A DNA stretch of 64,000 nt from Bifidobacterium goeldii (GCF_003951095.1 NZ_QXGL01000001.1:372001-436000); one strand, 5' to 3'; positions 1 through 9,451 are shown, counted from the first letter of the stretch. Translations and numbers: made by a program. The notes: generated by a model not told the origin, from the sequence alone.

Positions 1-150
1 TGCCCGTCATGTCAGTCATGGTTCATCACACCTTCCATCGTAAATGATTACCGGGTTGTGCAGTGTCCATCACAATCCAAGGTGGCTAAGAAAACGCTTA
101 GAATCGCCGTGTGCCGCCAAATCGTCGCTCTTGTTCGTAGCATTGCCCTC

Positions 151-951
151 ATGACAGCAAGTACACAACCTCTGTTCGCAGTTGCTCAAGCGACGTGCCG
201 AATGCCAAAGGTAACCACGCACAATGACCGTGCTTCATTGCGACTGCCCTCGTTATTTCGCCGCTTCTCTCACCATGCCAGCGACGAGCAGACGCAGTAC
301 CGTACTCTTTTTGCTGACCTGTCGTTTACGCTCGAACGCGGCGATATTGTCGATTTAGTCGGCCCCTCGGGATCAGGTAAAAGCACATTGCTGACCACGC
401 TTGCACAGTTAAATCCTCACGCGAGTGCCGAATTGTATCTTGAAGGCCAGCCGAGCACATCAATGAGCCCTGAATGGTGGCGTCGGCAGGTTGCGTATCT
501 GCCGCAGCGCCCAACGTTGACCGGTGAAACTGTACGAGAAGCGATTCTTATGCCGTTTACGCTGCGCGTGCACCGTTTTGGTGACGATGGTACTGCGCTT
601 ACTGAAACGCGCCCGGATGAGTCGATGTTGCGGCGCACGCTTGACACAGTGGGATGTTCAGATATTGAGCTTGAGCGTTCTCCGCAAGATCTCTCAGTTG
701 GGCAACAAGCGCGCGTATGCCTGTTGCGTACTCTGCTCACCGTGCCGCAAGTGATGCTTGCTGATGAGGTGGATGCTGGCTTGGATGAGGACAATGCTGA
801 CAAAGTCGGTGACATGCTCTCATATGCGGCTCGCGAGAAAGGCATGGCGATTATTCGCGTACGACATCGTGAAGCGGATGGGCGGGCAAATCGTACTATG
901 CGTCTCGCAGCAGGCGTGCTTACACAGGTTGAAGGTGGAGAAACGCGATGA
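151..951 (+). CDS. fetA: FetA-like ABC transporter ATP-binding protein
   Basis: ATPase of a two-gene ABC system of the FetAB (YbbL/YbbM, UPF0014) type, which in E. coli has been linked to iron export. Walker A GPSGSGKST lies near residues 71-79, the signature LSVGQQ and a Walker B ending LADEVDAGLD follow, and an H-loop region is present (IIRVRH). The Walker B Glu is kept although the usual DEP is DEV. An upstream GTG at 58 is open, but I chose the ATG at 151 because the related fused relic at 51355 aligns from this point (PLF...C...P). No good ribosome binding site is seen for either start. The stop overlaps the permease start (ATGA), implying translational coupling. The transported substrate is not shown by the sequence. 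Confidence 0.85.
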   Translation: MTASTQPLFAVAQATCRMPKVTTHNDRASLRLPSLFRRFSHHASDEQTQYRTLFADLSFTLERGDIVDLVGPSGSGKSTLLTTLAQLNPHASAELYLEGQPSTSMSPEWWRRQVAYLPQRPTLTGETVREAILMPFTLRVHRFGDDGTALTETRPDESMLRRTLDTVGCSDIELERSPQDLSVGQQARVCLLRTLLTVPQVMLADEVDAGLDEDNADKVGDMLSYAAREKGMAIIRVRHREADGRANRTMRLAAGVLTQVEGGETR

Positions 952-1745
952 ATACAACTACCGGCTCCTACCCCATTGACGTATTGGGGTTGATTATCAC
1001 CATCCTGTTAGTAGCGGTAGCTGCTGGCATGTCGTATGCGATGCGACTTGGCGTGCACCGGCAAATGCTGTGGGCTACTCTTCGTTCGCTGATTCAACTC
1101 TTGGCGATGGGTTATATTCTCAAGTTCGTTATCGAGCAGAATAATCCATGGCTGGTGTTTGCACTTATCGCGGTGATGATTCTTGCAGCAGTGCAAATCA
1201 CCATGTCACGAGCGGCGAATATTCCACGCTCAGTGATGCCATCAGTGTTGTTGACCCTTACTGCAAGCGTTATTTTGCAAGTATGCGTGGTTACGGAGCT
1301 TATTATTCGCCCGCACCCGTGGTATGCGCCAACTGTGCTGGCTACGTTGAGCGGCATGTTGTTGGGCAATGTGGTTTCGGCAGTAGCTGTAGCAATGAGC
1401 CGATTTTTTGCCGATATGGAAGCACGACGCTACGAAGTGGAAATGCTACTGAGTCTTGGTGCTACCCCGTTTGAGGCAGCTAAACCGTCGATTGTGTCAT
1501 CGGTGCGATTGGGCATGATTCCTACCATCTCGCAATTAGCGTCGAGCGGTATTGTGCTTATTCCGGGCATGATGGCCGGTCAGGTGATTGCTGGCGCAGA
1601 TCCGTTAACGGCAGCAAAATACCAGTTCGTGGTGCTGGCAGTTATTAGTGCGCTCACACTTATGGCTGATTCGCTCATTATGGTGTTGATTTATCGCACT
1701 TCGTTTACTGCGGTACACCAGTTCATCACTACGAGTGCACACTAA
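948..1745 (+). CDS. fetB: FetB-like ABC transporter permease (UPF0014)
   Basis: Integral membrane permease of the FetB/YbbM family, 265 residues, the usual family size. Hydrophobic segments run from about residues 12-35, 42-62, 66-88, 98-120, 128-150, 190-215 and 222-255. Family-typical stretches are visible: the cytoplasmic loop around MLLSLGAT (about 166-173) and the block IPGMMAGQ. It overlaps the ATPase by four bases and ends before a strong terminator, so the pair forms a complete operon. By family knowledge it forms the membrane channel for metal or small-molecule export; the substrate here is inference only. Confidence 0.88.
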   Translation: MNTTTGSYPIDVLGLIITILLVAVAAGMSYAMRLGVHRQMLWATLRSLIQLLAMGYILKFVIEQNNPWLVFALIAVMILAAVQITMSRAANIPRSVMPSVLLTLTASVILQVCVVTELIIRPHPWYAPTVLATLSGMLLGNVVSAVAVAMSRFFADMEARRYEVEMLLSLGATPFEAAKPSIVSSVRLGMIPTISQLASSGIVLIPGMMAGQVIAGADPLTAAKYQFVVLAVISALTLMADSLIMVLIYRTSFTAVHQFITTSAH

Positions 1746-1752
1746 CAATGCG

Positions 1753-1794
1753 TGTGGCGCTGTCTGCATGATATACGTTGCAGACAGCGCCACA
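1753..1794 (+). terminator. Perfect 16-bp stem hairpin after fetAB
   Basis: The arms TGTGGCGCTGTCTGCA and its exact complement enclose a 10-base loop. It lies 8 bases after the fetB stop and faces the convergent helicase gene, so it could serve both strands. No long T tract follows. Confidence 0.7.
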
Positions 1795-1829
1795 TTCGTG
1801 TTATAGCCTACCGTTGAGCGCGATACTGG

Positions 1830-3869
1830 TTATCGGCCGATACGGAATGGCGTGCGTTTGATTTTTGAGTGGCGCCGACGCGGACCGTCAGTATTGCCGT
1901 ACTTGGCGATCATGCGACGCTCATGGCGTTTAGCGTCTTCTCCACGTTCGTCACGCACGATACGGTTTTCATCATGATGATGAATGCGTTTGCCACCAGT
2001 TTTCGCCGGTGCAGCCGCAGCACGAGCAGTCTTATCACGCCGTGGTTTCAGTGGCTTTCCTTGCTTGCGCGCAGACGTAGCACGGTCTTTCGTGGTGTGT
2101 TGTGATGCACGGCGTGATGATGCTGGTTCTGTTTCGTCAAAATCCTGCACTCGAATAATGCCTAATGCTTCCTCACGTTCGCGCTGAGCACGACGCTGCC
2201 CTGCTTTACCGCGCGGTTTGCGGCCACGTGACTGTGATGATGGAGATACTGCAGTCACCGCATGGCGAGGCGAGTCGGCTGATTCAGCCGAGTGAGTTGA
2301 ATCAATCGAGTCGGCCGAATCGGTCAACGCAGTATCGGTATCAATGCGAGCATCCGCATCCTGAGAAGGCAGGTGACGCAGTGCCTTAGTTTTATTCGTT
2401 CGCCGGCGAGCGCCTCTATCGTCTGCCATGTCAGCAGTCTTGTTAGCTGCCTTACCGTTGCGTCCTTTGCGTTTACGCGGGTTACCTGCTGGCTGAGTTT
2501 GATCGAGGCTCCAACCTTCTACTGACTCAGCTACGTCGCCAATCAGTTCGAGTACTTCAGGCGAATCATGGCGTACTGCGATAGGTCGCACGCTAATGCC
2601 GGCAGCCTTCAGCATGCGTCGGGCTTCACGCCGCTGATCTGGCAAGACGAGTGTGACTACGTCGCCAGACCGGCCAGCGCGCGCCGTACGACCTGAACGA
2701 TGCACGAACGATTTCGGATCCGCAGGTGGGTCAACTTGAACAACGAGTTCTACGTTGCTGACATCGATACCACGTGCAGCAACATCAGTGGCAACCATCA
2801 CGTTCACGTCGCCGTCTTCGAATGCGGCAAGATTGCGATCGCGCTGGTTTTGTGTCAGATTGCCATGCAATTCGGCTGCTGGAATACCTGACTGCGTGAG
2901 TTTCTTCGCTAAGTTTTTCGCTTGATATTTTGTGCGAGTGAACAGTATTCTACGTCCGGCTCCAGAGGCAAGCGCGTGCACCACTGCGTTTTTATCGTCT
3001 CTGTCAATGTTGAATACGTGCTGACTCATGAGATCAGCAGCATCAGCCGGCTCGGCAACACTATGCGTTTTCGGATTGCGTAGGAATTCACGAACCAGAT
3101 CATCAATGCCGTGGTCAAGCGTGGCAGAAAAGAGCATATGTTGTGCATCAGGGCGAATCTGCTCAAGAATACGTTTGACTGGTGGCAGAAATCCCATATC
3201 CGCCATTTCATCGGCTTCATCAAGGATGATGATCTGCACATCAGACAATGTGAGTGCATTCTGATGCAGGAGATCTTCAAGACGACCTGGGCAAGCGACG
3301 ACAATATCTGCACCGGATTTCAGATCGCGAATCTGCCGGTTGTATCGAACGCCACCATATACGGTGGTAGTAGTTATGCCAGCCATTTGTGCAAGAGGCA
3401 CGAGCACGTCGTTAATCTGGTTAGCGAGCTCACGCGTTGGAGCTAGCACAAGACCGCGCGGATGTGGCAGGAAGTCATCAGCGCGACGTTCTTCTAGCCG
3501 CTGCGCTTTGACTGCTTTCAACCCGCGACGGTACGCGGTCATGGTCATGCCCGTCTGCCACGGAGCTTCGCACAAGCGCGCCGCTAGCGGAATGCAGAAA
3601 GCAAGTGTTTTACCAGAACCAGTTCGGCCGCGGCCAAGAATATCTCGTCCACTCAATGAGTCAGGCAACGTGTCTGCCTGAATGGGGAATGCTTCAGTTT
3701 TGCCGTCGGCAGCGAGCACGCGCAGTAATGGTTCTGGTACGCCGAGTTCGGCGAATGGAATGGGACGCGTTTCAACCGTAGTAGTGGCAGCGTATGGTTC
3801 GGCTATTTCGCCAGTAAAGGACGCGTTCGACCTGTTGTTCGATGTTTTTTTCGCGGATTTCTTAGGCAC
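1830..3869 (-). CDS. DEAD-box ATP-dependent RNA helicase
   Basis: 679-residue RNA helicase of the DEAD-box superfamily 2, expected to remodel RNA (ribosome assembly or cold adaptation) in the cytoplasm. The core shows the Q-motif region, motif I GRTGSGKT (about 82-89), Ia PTRELA, a CPGR variant of TPGR, motif II DEAD (about 217-220), motif III SAT, and in the second RecA domain TDVAARGID and HRSGRTARAGR. From about residue 430 to the end the protein is low-complexity and highly basic, with a Ser/Asp/Ala-rich segment (ADSIDS, AESADS) and clusters of Lys/Arg, probably a disordered RNA-binding tail. The gene is monocistronic by its neighbours. It is closest in type to RhlE/DeaD, but I cannot assign a specific orthologue. 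Confidence 0.93.
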   Translation of the reverse strand: MPKKSAKKTSNNRSNASFTGEIAEPYAATTTVETRPIPFAELGVPEPLLRVLAADGKTEAFPIQADTLPDSLSGRDILGRGRTGSGKTLAFCIPLAARLCEAPWQTGMTMTAYRRGLKAVKAQRLEERRADDFLPHPRGLVLAPTRELANQINDVLVPLAQMAGITTTTVYGGVRYNRQIRDLKSGADIVVACPGRLEDLLHQNALTLSDVQIIILDEADEMADMGFLPPVKRILEQIRPDAQHMLFSATLDHGIDDLVREFLRNPKTHSVAEPADAADLMSQHVFNIDRDDKNAVVHALASGAGRRILFTRTKYQAKNLAKKLTQSGIPAAELHGNLTQNQRDRNLAAFEDGDVNVMVATDVAARGIDVSNVELVVQVDPPADPKSFVHRSGRTARAGRSGDVVTLVLPDQRREARRMLKAAGISVRPIAVRHDSPEVLELIGDVAESVEGWSLDQTQPAGNPRKRKGRNGKAANKTADMADDRGARRRTNKTKALRHLPSQDADARIDTDTALTDSADSIDSTHSAESADSPRHAVTAVSPSSQSRGRKPRGKAGQRRAQREREEALGIIRVQDFDETEPASSRRASQHTTKDRATSARKQGKPLKPRRDKTARAAAAPAKTGGKRIHHHDENRIVRDERGEDAKRHERRMIAKYGNTDGPRRRHSKIKRTPFRIGR

Positions 3870-3944
3870 GTTGGTCTTTCATGTCAGGGGTTGCACAAGG
3901 TTGCGCAAACTGTGCCAGAGTAGCCTATGCCCACTACTTTATGC

Positions 3945-3997
3945 GTATGGCGACTTGCTCAGAGCAGCACTGCTCCCAACATCACAAGTCGCCATAC
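3945..3997 (-). terminator. Long-stem hairpin downstream of SDR gene
   Basis: The 13-bp arms GTATGGCGACTTG and CAAGTCGCCATAC pair perfectly around a 27-base loop that can itself fold (AGCAG/CTGCT). It lies between the SDR stop and the start of the helicase gene. No T tract follows, so it may be a terminator or an RNA-stability element. Confidence 0.5.
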
Positions 3998-4016
3998 GAT
4001 CTACGTGTTTCACTGG

Positions 4017-4727
4017 TCACACATAATTGCGTTCAATGAGAATGTCAGAAACTGTCAGGTTTGCTTCATTCACCAAATTGAACAGAATAACCTGAGCGAG
4101 TTGACCCGGATCCATGAACGTGTGCTGTTTGGCTTCAGACACATAATCGTGACTGTCACGGTAGAACGCGGTATCAATACCACCAGGGTATACGCCGACG
4201 ATTTTCACGCTCGTACCCTTATATGCAGCTTTCAGGCTTTGCGTATAGCCTTTTTCGCCCCACTTGGTTGCGCAGTACACGGATTCGTTGGCATTGCCAC
4301 GTGTTGCAGCAGTGCTCATCACGTTAGCGATTTTGAGGTCTTGCTCATTGTCAGCGCGAAGCGTTTCTACACTCCACAAAATCATGCCCTTTAAACCTTT
4401 GAGGCATTTGTCAACGTCAGCTGCCTCATAGCCGGTAGGTACTTTGAATGATGGCTGGCCAGCGTTGTTAATGAGCAAGTCAATGTGCCCGATGCGCGCG
4501 ATCTCAGCGATTGACTGTTTGACGAATACTTCGTCAGAAATATCGCCCACAAATCCTCGATATGATTGCGCGGAGAATGTTTTAGCAAGCTCAACCTGAC
4601 GTTCTTCGTTAAAATCAATACCCGCTACAAACCAGCCTTGTTCGATGAGCTGACGAGTGAGTTCGTAGCCGAGGCCGAGCGCGCTGCCAGTAACGATCGC
4701 GATGTTCTTGCCGTCCGATGTTGCCAT
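4017..4727 (-). CDS. Short-chain dehydrogenase/reductase
   Basis: NAD(P)-dependent oxidoreductase of the classical SDR family, 236 residues, a single Rossmann-fold domain. The nucleotide-binding motif TGSALGLG is near residues 14-21, INNAG near 86-90, and the catalytic Ser and YCATK (Tyr-x-x-x-Lys) near 136-156, so the active site is complete. The start has a strong site, AAGGAGG, 7 bases upstream of ATG. Substrate is not predictable. The only near upstream gene on the same strand is the 59-residue protein about 107 bases away; they may be cotranscribed. Confidence 0.88.
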   Translation of the reverse strand: MATSDGKNIAIVTGSALGLGYELTRQLIEQGWFVAGIDFNEERQVELAKTFSAQSYRGFVGDISDEVFVKQSIAEIARIGHIDLLINNAGQPSFKVPTGYEAADVDKCLKGLKGMILWSVETLRADNEQDLKIANVMSTAATRGNANESVYCATKWGEKGYTQSLKAAYKGTSVKIVGVYPGGIDTAFYRDSHDYVSEAKQHTFMDPGQLAQVILFNLVNEANLTVSDILIERNYV

Positions 4728-4834
4728 GATGTGCCTCCTTGCATGTCCCTACTGTGCACGACGGGAAGTTCATCGTTAGCATATCGAGTCGGTCAGACCC
4801 GCGTTTCGCCCGGCGGCGCGCTAGCAACCGCCGT

Positions 4835-5014
4835 TCAGGCAGCCAAGCGGAAATACTCCGGGTACCATACTGCCCACCAGTTTTCCTCATCTGGGTGAGC
4901 AACCTGCTGCGACATCCACGAGTGGCAAATATCATAAAATGTGTTGATCTGAGCATTCGTCCACTCGATCAGATGAGACAGTACAGATTCGTTCTTCAGT
5001 GCATGGTTACGCAT
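4835..5014 (-). CDS. Small hypothetical protein (59 aa), aromatic-rich
   Basis: Short gene with a convincing ribosome binding site (AAGGAG, 8 bases before ATG at 5014); a GTG at 5023 is a poorer start. The product is rich in aromatic residues, especially at its end (ENWWAVWYPEYFRLAA), and has His and Asn near the N-terminus. There is no signal peptide or membrane helix. I do not recognise the family. It lies upstream of the SDR gene on the same strand. Confidence 0.55.
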   Translation of the reverse strand: MRNHALKNESVLSHLIEWTNAQINTFYDICHSWMSQQVAHPDEENWWAVWYPEYFRLAA

Positions 5015-5240
5015 CGCAATCACTCCTTATTGTGTGCTTGCTGAAGATGCCGAATATGACGGAATCGTCCATACTGTTGCTTCAGCATTGATGTTGTTGC
5101 GTGGTCTTCCTCTGCAGCTGGAAGATGGTTTTATCATATATCTTTGCGCTTCTTCACATCAGTGCTGCAATTGCGCTTCTCACCAGAGTAATATCAAAAT
5201 AGTAGATTCACCGTGTTGTGAATACTGATGGGAGGAGCGC

Positions 5241-6209
5241 ATGGCAACACTGCATAAAAAGGTGACAGTTTTCTCAGATCTGTCGGAACATATTTATTAC
5301 AACGTTCCCGGACTGCCGATCTATGCACACTGCGATCCGCTCTCGAGCTTTCCTGACTATCGTTGCCCCTGCCATTGGCATCGCGATCTTGAATTTATCC
5401 ATGTTGTCAGCGGTGAATTGCACTATTTCGTCAACGGTCATACTGATGTACTGCAACCAGGCGAAGGCATTGTAGTGAACTCAAGCCGCTTGCATTATGA
5501 TTTTTCACCTGATAAGCGTGAATCATGGTTTTCATGTGCTGTTATTAGCCCAACACTGTTTGAACATGTAACGACTGATGTTGCAGCGCGTTGTGAACGC
5601 GCGTTTGCACAGCATATGGAAGATTTTTTGCATTTAAGCCCGGATATTGATTGGCAGCGTGATGTGCTGATGGGTGTCGAACGTGTTATTCGTTTAATGC
5701 CTGGAGGTGGCATGCGCGGCAGTCAGCGCAATGCGGATACGCAGCAGACTCATAATGCGGGGAACAATCCTCTTCCTGCACTGGCAGCAGCAATCGAACT
5801 CTGCGATATGGTACTTGACCGCTTTGAGCCAAATACGACCAGCACGCTCGGCGACGATATGGCTACCGAGCAAAGCAATCGTATGACCGTGCTGGAAATG
5901 ACCGGTATTATACAAAGTCGGTTCCGCGATCCACTTGGGCTTGATGATATTGCAGCAGCTGGCGGCGTAAGTCGCAGTCAATGTTGCATTCTGTTCAAAA
6001 AATATGTTGGCCGCACACCAAATGAATGCCTTACTGAACGGCGACTTGAGGAAGCTCGGCGTCTGCTAGCGAACACGAATCTTTCAATTGCAGAGATCGC
6101 TCGTGAATGCGGGTTTTCTTCAGCCAGTTATTTCATCAACGTGTTCCGTAAGCGCGCTGGAGCGACGCCTGGCGAATATCGTGAGGCACAATATGCTGCT
6201 CGCGCCTAA
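5241..6209 (+). CDS. AraC-family transcriptional regulator with cupin sensor domain
   Basis: 322-residue regulator. The N-terminal part (about 25-110) is a cupin-like sensing domain with HWHRDLEFIHV and a following beta-barrel pattern (GELHYFVNG). The C-terminal 100 residues hold the two helix-turn-helix units of the AraC/XylS family, ending GFSSASYFINVFRKRAGATPGEYR-like (quoted in part: SYFINVFRK, TPGEYR). A strong site GGGAGGAGCGC precedes the ATG. Proteins of this architecture usually control carbohydrate genes, but the gene is divergent from the small gene/SDR pair and has no sugar operon beside it, so its target is unknown. Confidence 0.9.
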   Translation: MATLHKKVTVFSDLSEHIYYNVPGLPIYAHCDPLSSFPDYRCPCHWHRDLEFIHVVSGELHYFVNGHTDVLQPGEGIVVNSSRLHYDFSPDKRESWFSCAVISPTLFEHVTTDVAARCERAFAQHMEDFLHLSPDIDWQRDVLMGVERVIRLMPGGGMRGSQRNADTQQTHNAGNNPLPALAAAIELCDMVLDRFEPNTTSTLGDDMATEQSNRMTVLEMTGIIQSRFRDPLGLDDIAAAGGVSRSQCCILFKKYVGRTPNECLTERRLEEARRLLANTNLSIAEIARECGFSSASYFINVFRKRAGATPGEYREAQYAARA

Positions 6210-6230
6210 TCCCCTAATCCCCTAATCCCC
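6207..6230 (+). repeat. Three tandem copies of TAATCCCC
   Basis: Three exact 8-bp units start at the stop codon of the AraC gene and run into a C-rich tract (CCCTATTTCCCTATCC). It is a short low-complexity repeat in the 3' untranslated region and a likely site of slippage. Confidence 0.8.
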
Positions 6231-6278
6231 CTATTTCCCTATCCTCTCCCGGGCATACTGCTGTTTCACTGATACAAA

Positions 6279-6327
6279 ACGGCCGTATGCCCGGCAAACC
6301 TGTGAAAGGTGCCGGGTATACGGCCGT
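6279..6327 (-). terminator. Intrinsic terminator of uracil permease gene
   Basis: An 18-bp stem with one G-T mismatch (arms starting ACGGCCGTAT and ending ATACGGCCGT) and a 13-base loop lies 19 bases after the permease stop. It is followed on the minus strand by TTTT. It probably also stops transcription from the AraC side. Confidence 0.8.
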
Positions 6328-6345
6328 GGTGCGTCAGCGTGACGG

Positions 6346-7635
6346 TTAGAGAATATCCGGATCGTTCTTATCGATAGTGCCAGTAGCCTTGCCGATAGCC
6401 TTGAGACCATGGTAGGCAATGAGGATCACGATCGTGCCGATAGCGATACCGTTGAACTGGATGCCATTGAACGCGAATTCGAACTGGCCGATAGCGATGA
6501 TCATGACGATTGCGGCGACCATGATGTTGAGCGGCTTGTCGAAGTTGACCTTGTTCTCCACCCAGATGCGAATACCCATCATGCCGATCATGCCGTAAAG
6601 CAGCGTGGTGACACCGCCGAGCACGCCTGCGGGGATCGTGTTGATGATTGCGCCGAACTTCGGGCACAGGCTCAAGAGCAGTGCGAAGCCGGCAGCGCAC
6701 CAGTAGGCGGCGGTCGAGTAGACCTTGGTGGCAGCCATTACGCCGATGTTCTCGCCGTACGTGGTGGTGCCGGAACCGCCGCCGAAGCCGGCGATCGCAG
6801 TACCGAGACCGTCAGCGAACAGGGCGGTGCCCATCTGGTTGTCATAGTCACGGCCGGTCATCTGGGCGACGGACTTGACGTGGCCAACGTTCTCAGCGAC
6901 AAGCACGAGCACAACCGGCAGGAACATTGGCAGGATCGAGAAGTCAATCTGCGGAGTGTGGAACTGCGGGAAGCCAATCCACGACGCCTTGCCAATAGCG
7001 GAGAAGTCAACCTGACCGCGCACGCACGCGTACGCGTAGCCGATAATCACACCGAGCAGGATGTTGAGTCGGCCCGCAAGACCCTTGAACAACACAGCGA
7101 CCAAAAGCACGGCGACCAGTGTGACGAGCGCAGTGTCAGGAGCAGCCTTGAAGTTGTTCCACACGCTCGGAGCCAGGTTGAAGCCGATGATCGCAACGAT
7201 AGCGCCGTTGACAACCGGCGGCATGATGATGTCAATCCACTTCGAGCCGGCGTAGTGCACGGCCACGCCGACGAGCGCGAGCAGCAGACCGGTGACCATG
7301 ATGCCGAAGCTGGCGACGGCGATGCCCTTGTTCGCGGTGGTAACAGCCGTGATCGGCGCGATGAAGCCGAACGACGAGCCGAGGTAGCTCGGCAGCACGT
7401 TCTTGTTGATGAGCAGGAACAGGGCGGTCGACAGCGCGGTGAAGAACAGCGTAGTCGACGGGTCAAAGCCGGTGAGAATCGGCACGAGGAAGGTCGCGCC
7501 GAACATAGCAACGACGTGCTGGGCGCCGATGCCTGCAGTACGCGGCCAGGTCAAGCGCTCATCGGGTTCGACGACTTCGCCAGGGGCGAGGGTTTTGCCA
7601 TCGCCGTGCAGCGCCCATGTGAACAGGTTCTTCAT
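6346..7635 (-). CDS. uraA: Uracil/xanthine permease (NCS2 family)
   Basis: Proton-coupled nucleobase transporter of the NCS2 (UraA/PbuX) family, 429 residues with about 12-14 membrane segments. Family hallmarks are visible: AQHVVAMFGATFLVP near residue 38, and the conserved GFGGGSGTTTYGENIG block near 281 (quoted in part: SGTTTYGENIG). That block holds the substrate-binding Glu of the family and the following VMAATKVYS. The start has AAAGGAG 8 bases upstream. Codon use is strongly biased toward preferred codons, which makes an open antisense frame of 410 codons; this suggests high expression. UraA is more likely than xanthine permease because of the N-terminal layout, but substrate choice is inference. 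It stands alone with its own terminator. Confidence 0.9.
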   Translation of the reverse strand: MKNLFTWALHGDGKTLAPGEVVEPDERLTWPRTAGIGAQHVVAMFGATFLVPILTGFDPSTTLFFTALSTALFLLINKNVLPSYLGSSFGFIAPITAVTTANKGIAVASFGIMVTGLLLALVGVAVHYAGSKWIDIIMPPVVNGAIVAIIGFNLAPSVWNNFKAAPDTALVTLVAVLLVAVLFKGLAGRLNILLGVIIGYAYACVRGQVDFSAIGKASWIGFPQFHTPQIDFSILPMFLPVVLVLVAENVGHVKSVAQMTGRDYDNQMGTALFADGLGTAIAGFGGGSGTTTYGENIGVMAATKVYSTAAYWCAAGFALLLSLCPKFGAIINTIPAGVLGGVTTLLYGMIGMMGIRIWVENKVNFDKPLNIMVAAIVMIIAIGQFEFAFNGIQFNGIAIGTIVILIAYHGLKAIGKATGTIDKNDPDIL

Positions 7636-7745
7636 AAGTGAACTCCTTTAGCTCTCCCGCGCAGGCGCATAACATCCGCGTCCGCGCATCGTGTGCCATT
7701 GTAACCTGTTCACCAGTCCTTCACGTTTCATCACTGCTTGCGTTG

Positions 7746-8558
7746 TCACAAATGCGGGTCGACAGCATGCACGACGTCCACCAGATCACCGTTCGATAAT
7801 GTCGGCTTCTTAAAGGAACGCCAGTCGCTTACCGCAACCTCCCACTTACCACTCTGCGCGTTAAGCACTGGTCTTGCAGTCTGCTCCCAACGGAAACGCT
7901 TGTACGTACGACCAGTGGAGGGGTCACGGCGCGAGTAGTGCAGGCATGTGCAATTGGTGATTTTCCAATCATCTGATGCTGCGCGATGCATAAACTCTTC
8001 ATCTGACAAGTCTTCAAGCACCAGCATGAGTGCCAGCATGAGATCGCCGTGGCTGACCATGACGACCGATTGTGCGTCAGATTTGCGATCAAGCGAGGTA
8101 AGGAGATTGTGCACGCGATTTTCAGCCACATCGGCGATTGACTCGCCTGCCGGCGGACGCCAATATAACGGGTCATTAGCTTTAAACTGCCAGTTACGCG
8201 GATAATTTGAGCGGAAATCATCCTTCGTAATAGTGTTGATTTCGCCCCATGATCGTTCGCGCAGTACGCGATTTTCTTCCCATTTGGCCTTTGGCAACGC
8301 CATCGTGGCAGCGGTTTCGCGCGTGCGCACATACGGCGAGACAAGATAGCGATCGAACAATTGTTGCTGTTCCACCAGCCAACGGCCAATGCAATCAGCC
8401 TGCTTACGCCCTGTGGCAGTCAAACGCCACGAACGATCAGGGACCGTCACGTTATCTTGCGTATACAGAGAATTGTCACCGTTTTCGCCTGCGGTGATAA
8501 TGACATTCGCCTCCGACTCACCATGTCGAATGACATACATATCCAATGGCATTCCCAT
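7746..8558 (-). CDS. Histidine phosphatase family protein (phosphoglycerate mutase-like)
   Basis: 270-residue cytoplasmic phosphatase/mutase of the histidine phosphatase superfamily. The catalytic RHGESEAN motif is at residues 10-17, a second Arg occurs in SPYVRTRETA, and the second catalytic His in VVMVSHGDLML. It is longer than glycolytic phosphoglycerate mutase and lacks its typical blocks, so a broad-specificity phosphatase is more likely. The C-terminal 60 residues (WRSFKKPTL end) are not part of the core fold. The start has AGAGGAAC 5-6 bases before ATG. There is no operon partner. Confidence 0.85.
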   Translation of the reverse strand: MGMPLDMYVIRHGESEANVIITAGENGDNSLYTQDNVTVPDRSWRLTATGRKQADCIGRWLVEQQQLFDRYLVSPYVRTRETAATMALPKAKWEENRVLRERSWGEINTITKDDFRSNYPRNWQFKANDPLYWRPPAGESIADVAENRVHNLLTSLDRKSDAQSVVMVSHGDLMLALMLVLEDLSDEEFMHRAASDDWKITNCTCLHYSRRDPSTGRTYKRFRWEQTARPVLNAQSGKWEVAVSDWRSFKKPTLSNGDLVDVVHAVDPHL

Positions 8559-8701
8559 GAATGCGTTCCTCTTTCTTACTCGTGCTTAGCTACACGCTAC
8601 CTGAAAATCAGATTCGTTCCCGCCGAGATACGCCCGAAGCACAATAATTCATGTGCGGTTCGCTTGCGATTCACATAGGCACATACCCATACCGCCTACC
8701 A

Positions 8702-9451
8702 CTATTCTGGCCAGATGCCAGTCTGCGCGAACCGACGCCGGTACTCCCCTGGCGTATACCCGGTTTCTTTTTTGAACACTTTTGAAAAGTGACTTTGTGA
8801 CCGGTAGGCAAGAATTTGTGCGATTTCCGCGAACCCATATTCGGAGTATTTCAGCATGTTCTGTGCAGCTTCGACACGTTTGCCAGTGACATATCGGGAA
8901 ATGGTTTCGCCGGTTTCACGTTTGAACAACTCTGAGAGGTACGTGGGGTTGAGATGCACATGCTTGGCGAGAATGGGAACAGTAATGCGTTCATGCAGAT
9001 GATAGTGGATGTAATCCATGCTTTCTGCCACAGCTTTTGAGGTGACTGGTTCCTTGTGGAGGTCAGCCATCGCCCAAGTGAAGAACGTCATCATATCGGT
9101 ATGAATGCGTCGCACTGCGTTGACATTGTCGCATGTATCAACGTCTTGAATGTACAGATCGGAAGCGTTGTAGGCGTCTTCCTCATCCATACCACCTTCG
9201 ATAGCGAAGCGGGTGGCTAGCGTAATGGATGTAACAAAACGATATTTGGCGTCGCGCAATGGGTCATTACTCAAATGCCCGTACAGACCTGAGTCCCATA
9301 ATTGTGCGCTTTCGCGGATTGCAGACATGTCGCCGGAGCGCATGAGATCGTACTGTTTCATTTCTTCGACATACCGATGATGCCGAATACGGTCTTCACG
9401 CGCGATGAAGTCGAGGTACCGCAGTTTCGCTTCGCTGGCTACCTGTTCCAT
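8702..9451 (-). CDS. AraC-family regulator with YSIRK-regulator-like N-terminus
   Basis: 249 residues. The C-terminal ~100 carry two helix-turn-helix units (LAKHVHLNPTYLSELFKRE and YRSQSHFSKVFKKETGYTP). The N-terminal helical domain, with NDPLRDAKYRFV, FAIEGGMDEEDAYNASDLYI and following helices, resembles the sensor region of AraC-type proteins annotated as regulators of YSIRK surface antigens; this is from memory of the family. GGGGAGG precedes the ATG. It is divergent from the 39-residue peptide gene at 9625 and is the obvious candidate to control it. Confidence 0.85.
   Translation of the reverse strand: MEQVASEAKLRYLDFIAREDRIRHHRYVEEMKQYDLMRSGDMSAIRESAQLWDSGLYGHLSNDPLRDAKYRFVTSITLATRFAIEGGMDEEDAYNASDLYIQDVDTCDNVNAVRRIHTDMMTFFTWAMADLHKEPVTSKAVAESMDYIHYHLHERITVPILAKHVHLNPTYLSELFKRETGETISRYVTGKRVEAAQNMLKYSEYGFAEIAQILAYRSQSHFSKVFKKETGYTPGEYRRRFAQTGIWPE

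Noticed and set aside
6409..7641. 410-codon open frame antisense to the uracil permease gene
   Set aside because: Product is made of Asp/Arg/His-rich low-complexity sequence, the mirror of biased codons in the permease; no ribosome binding site.
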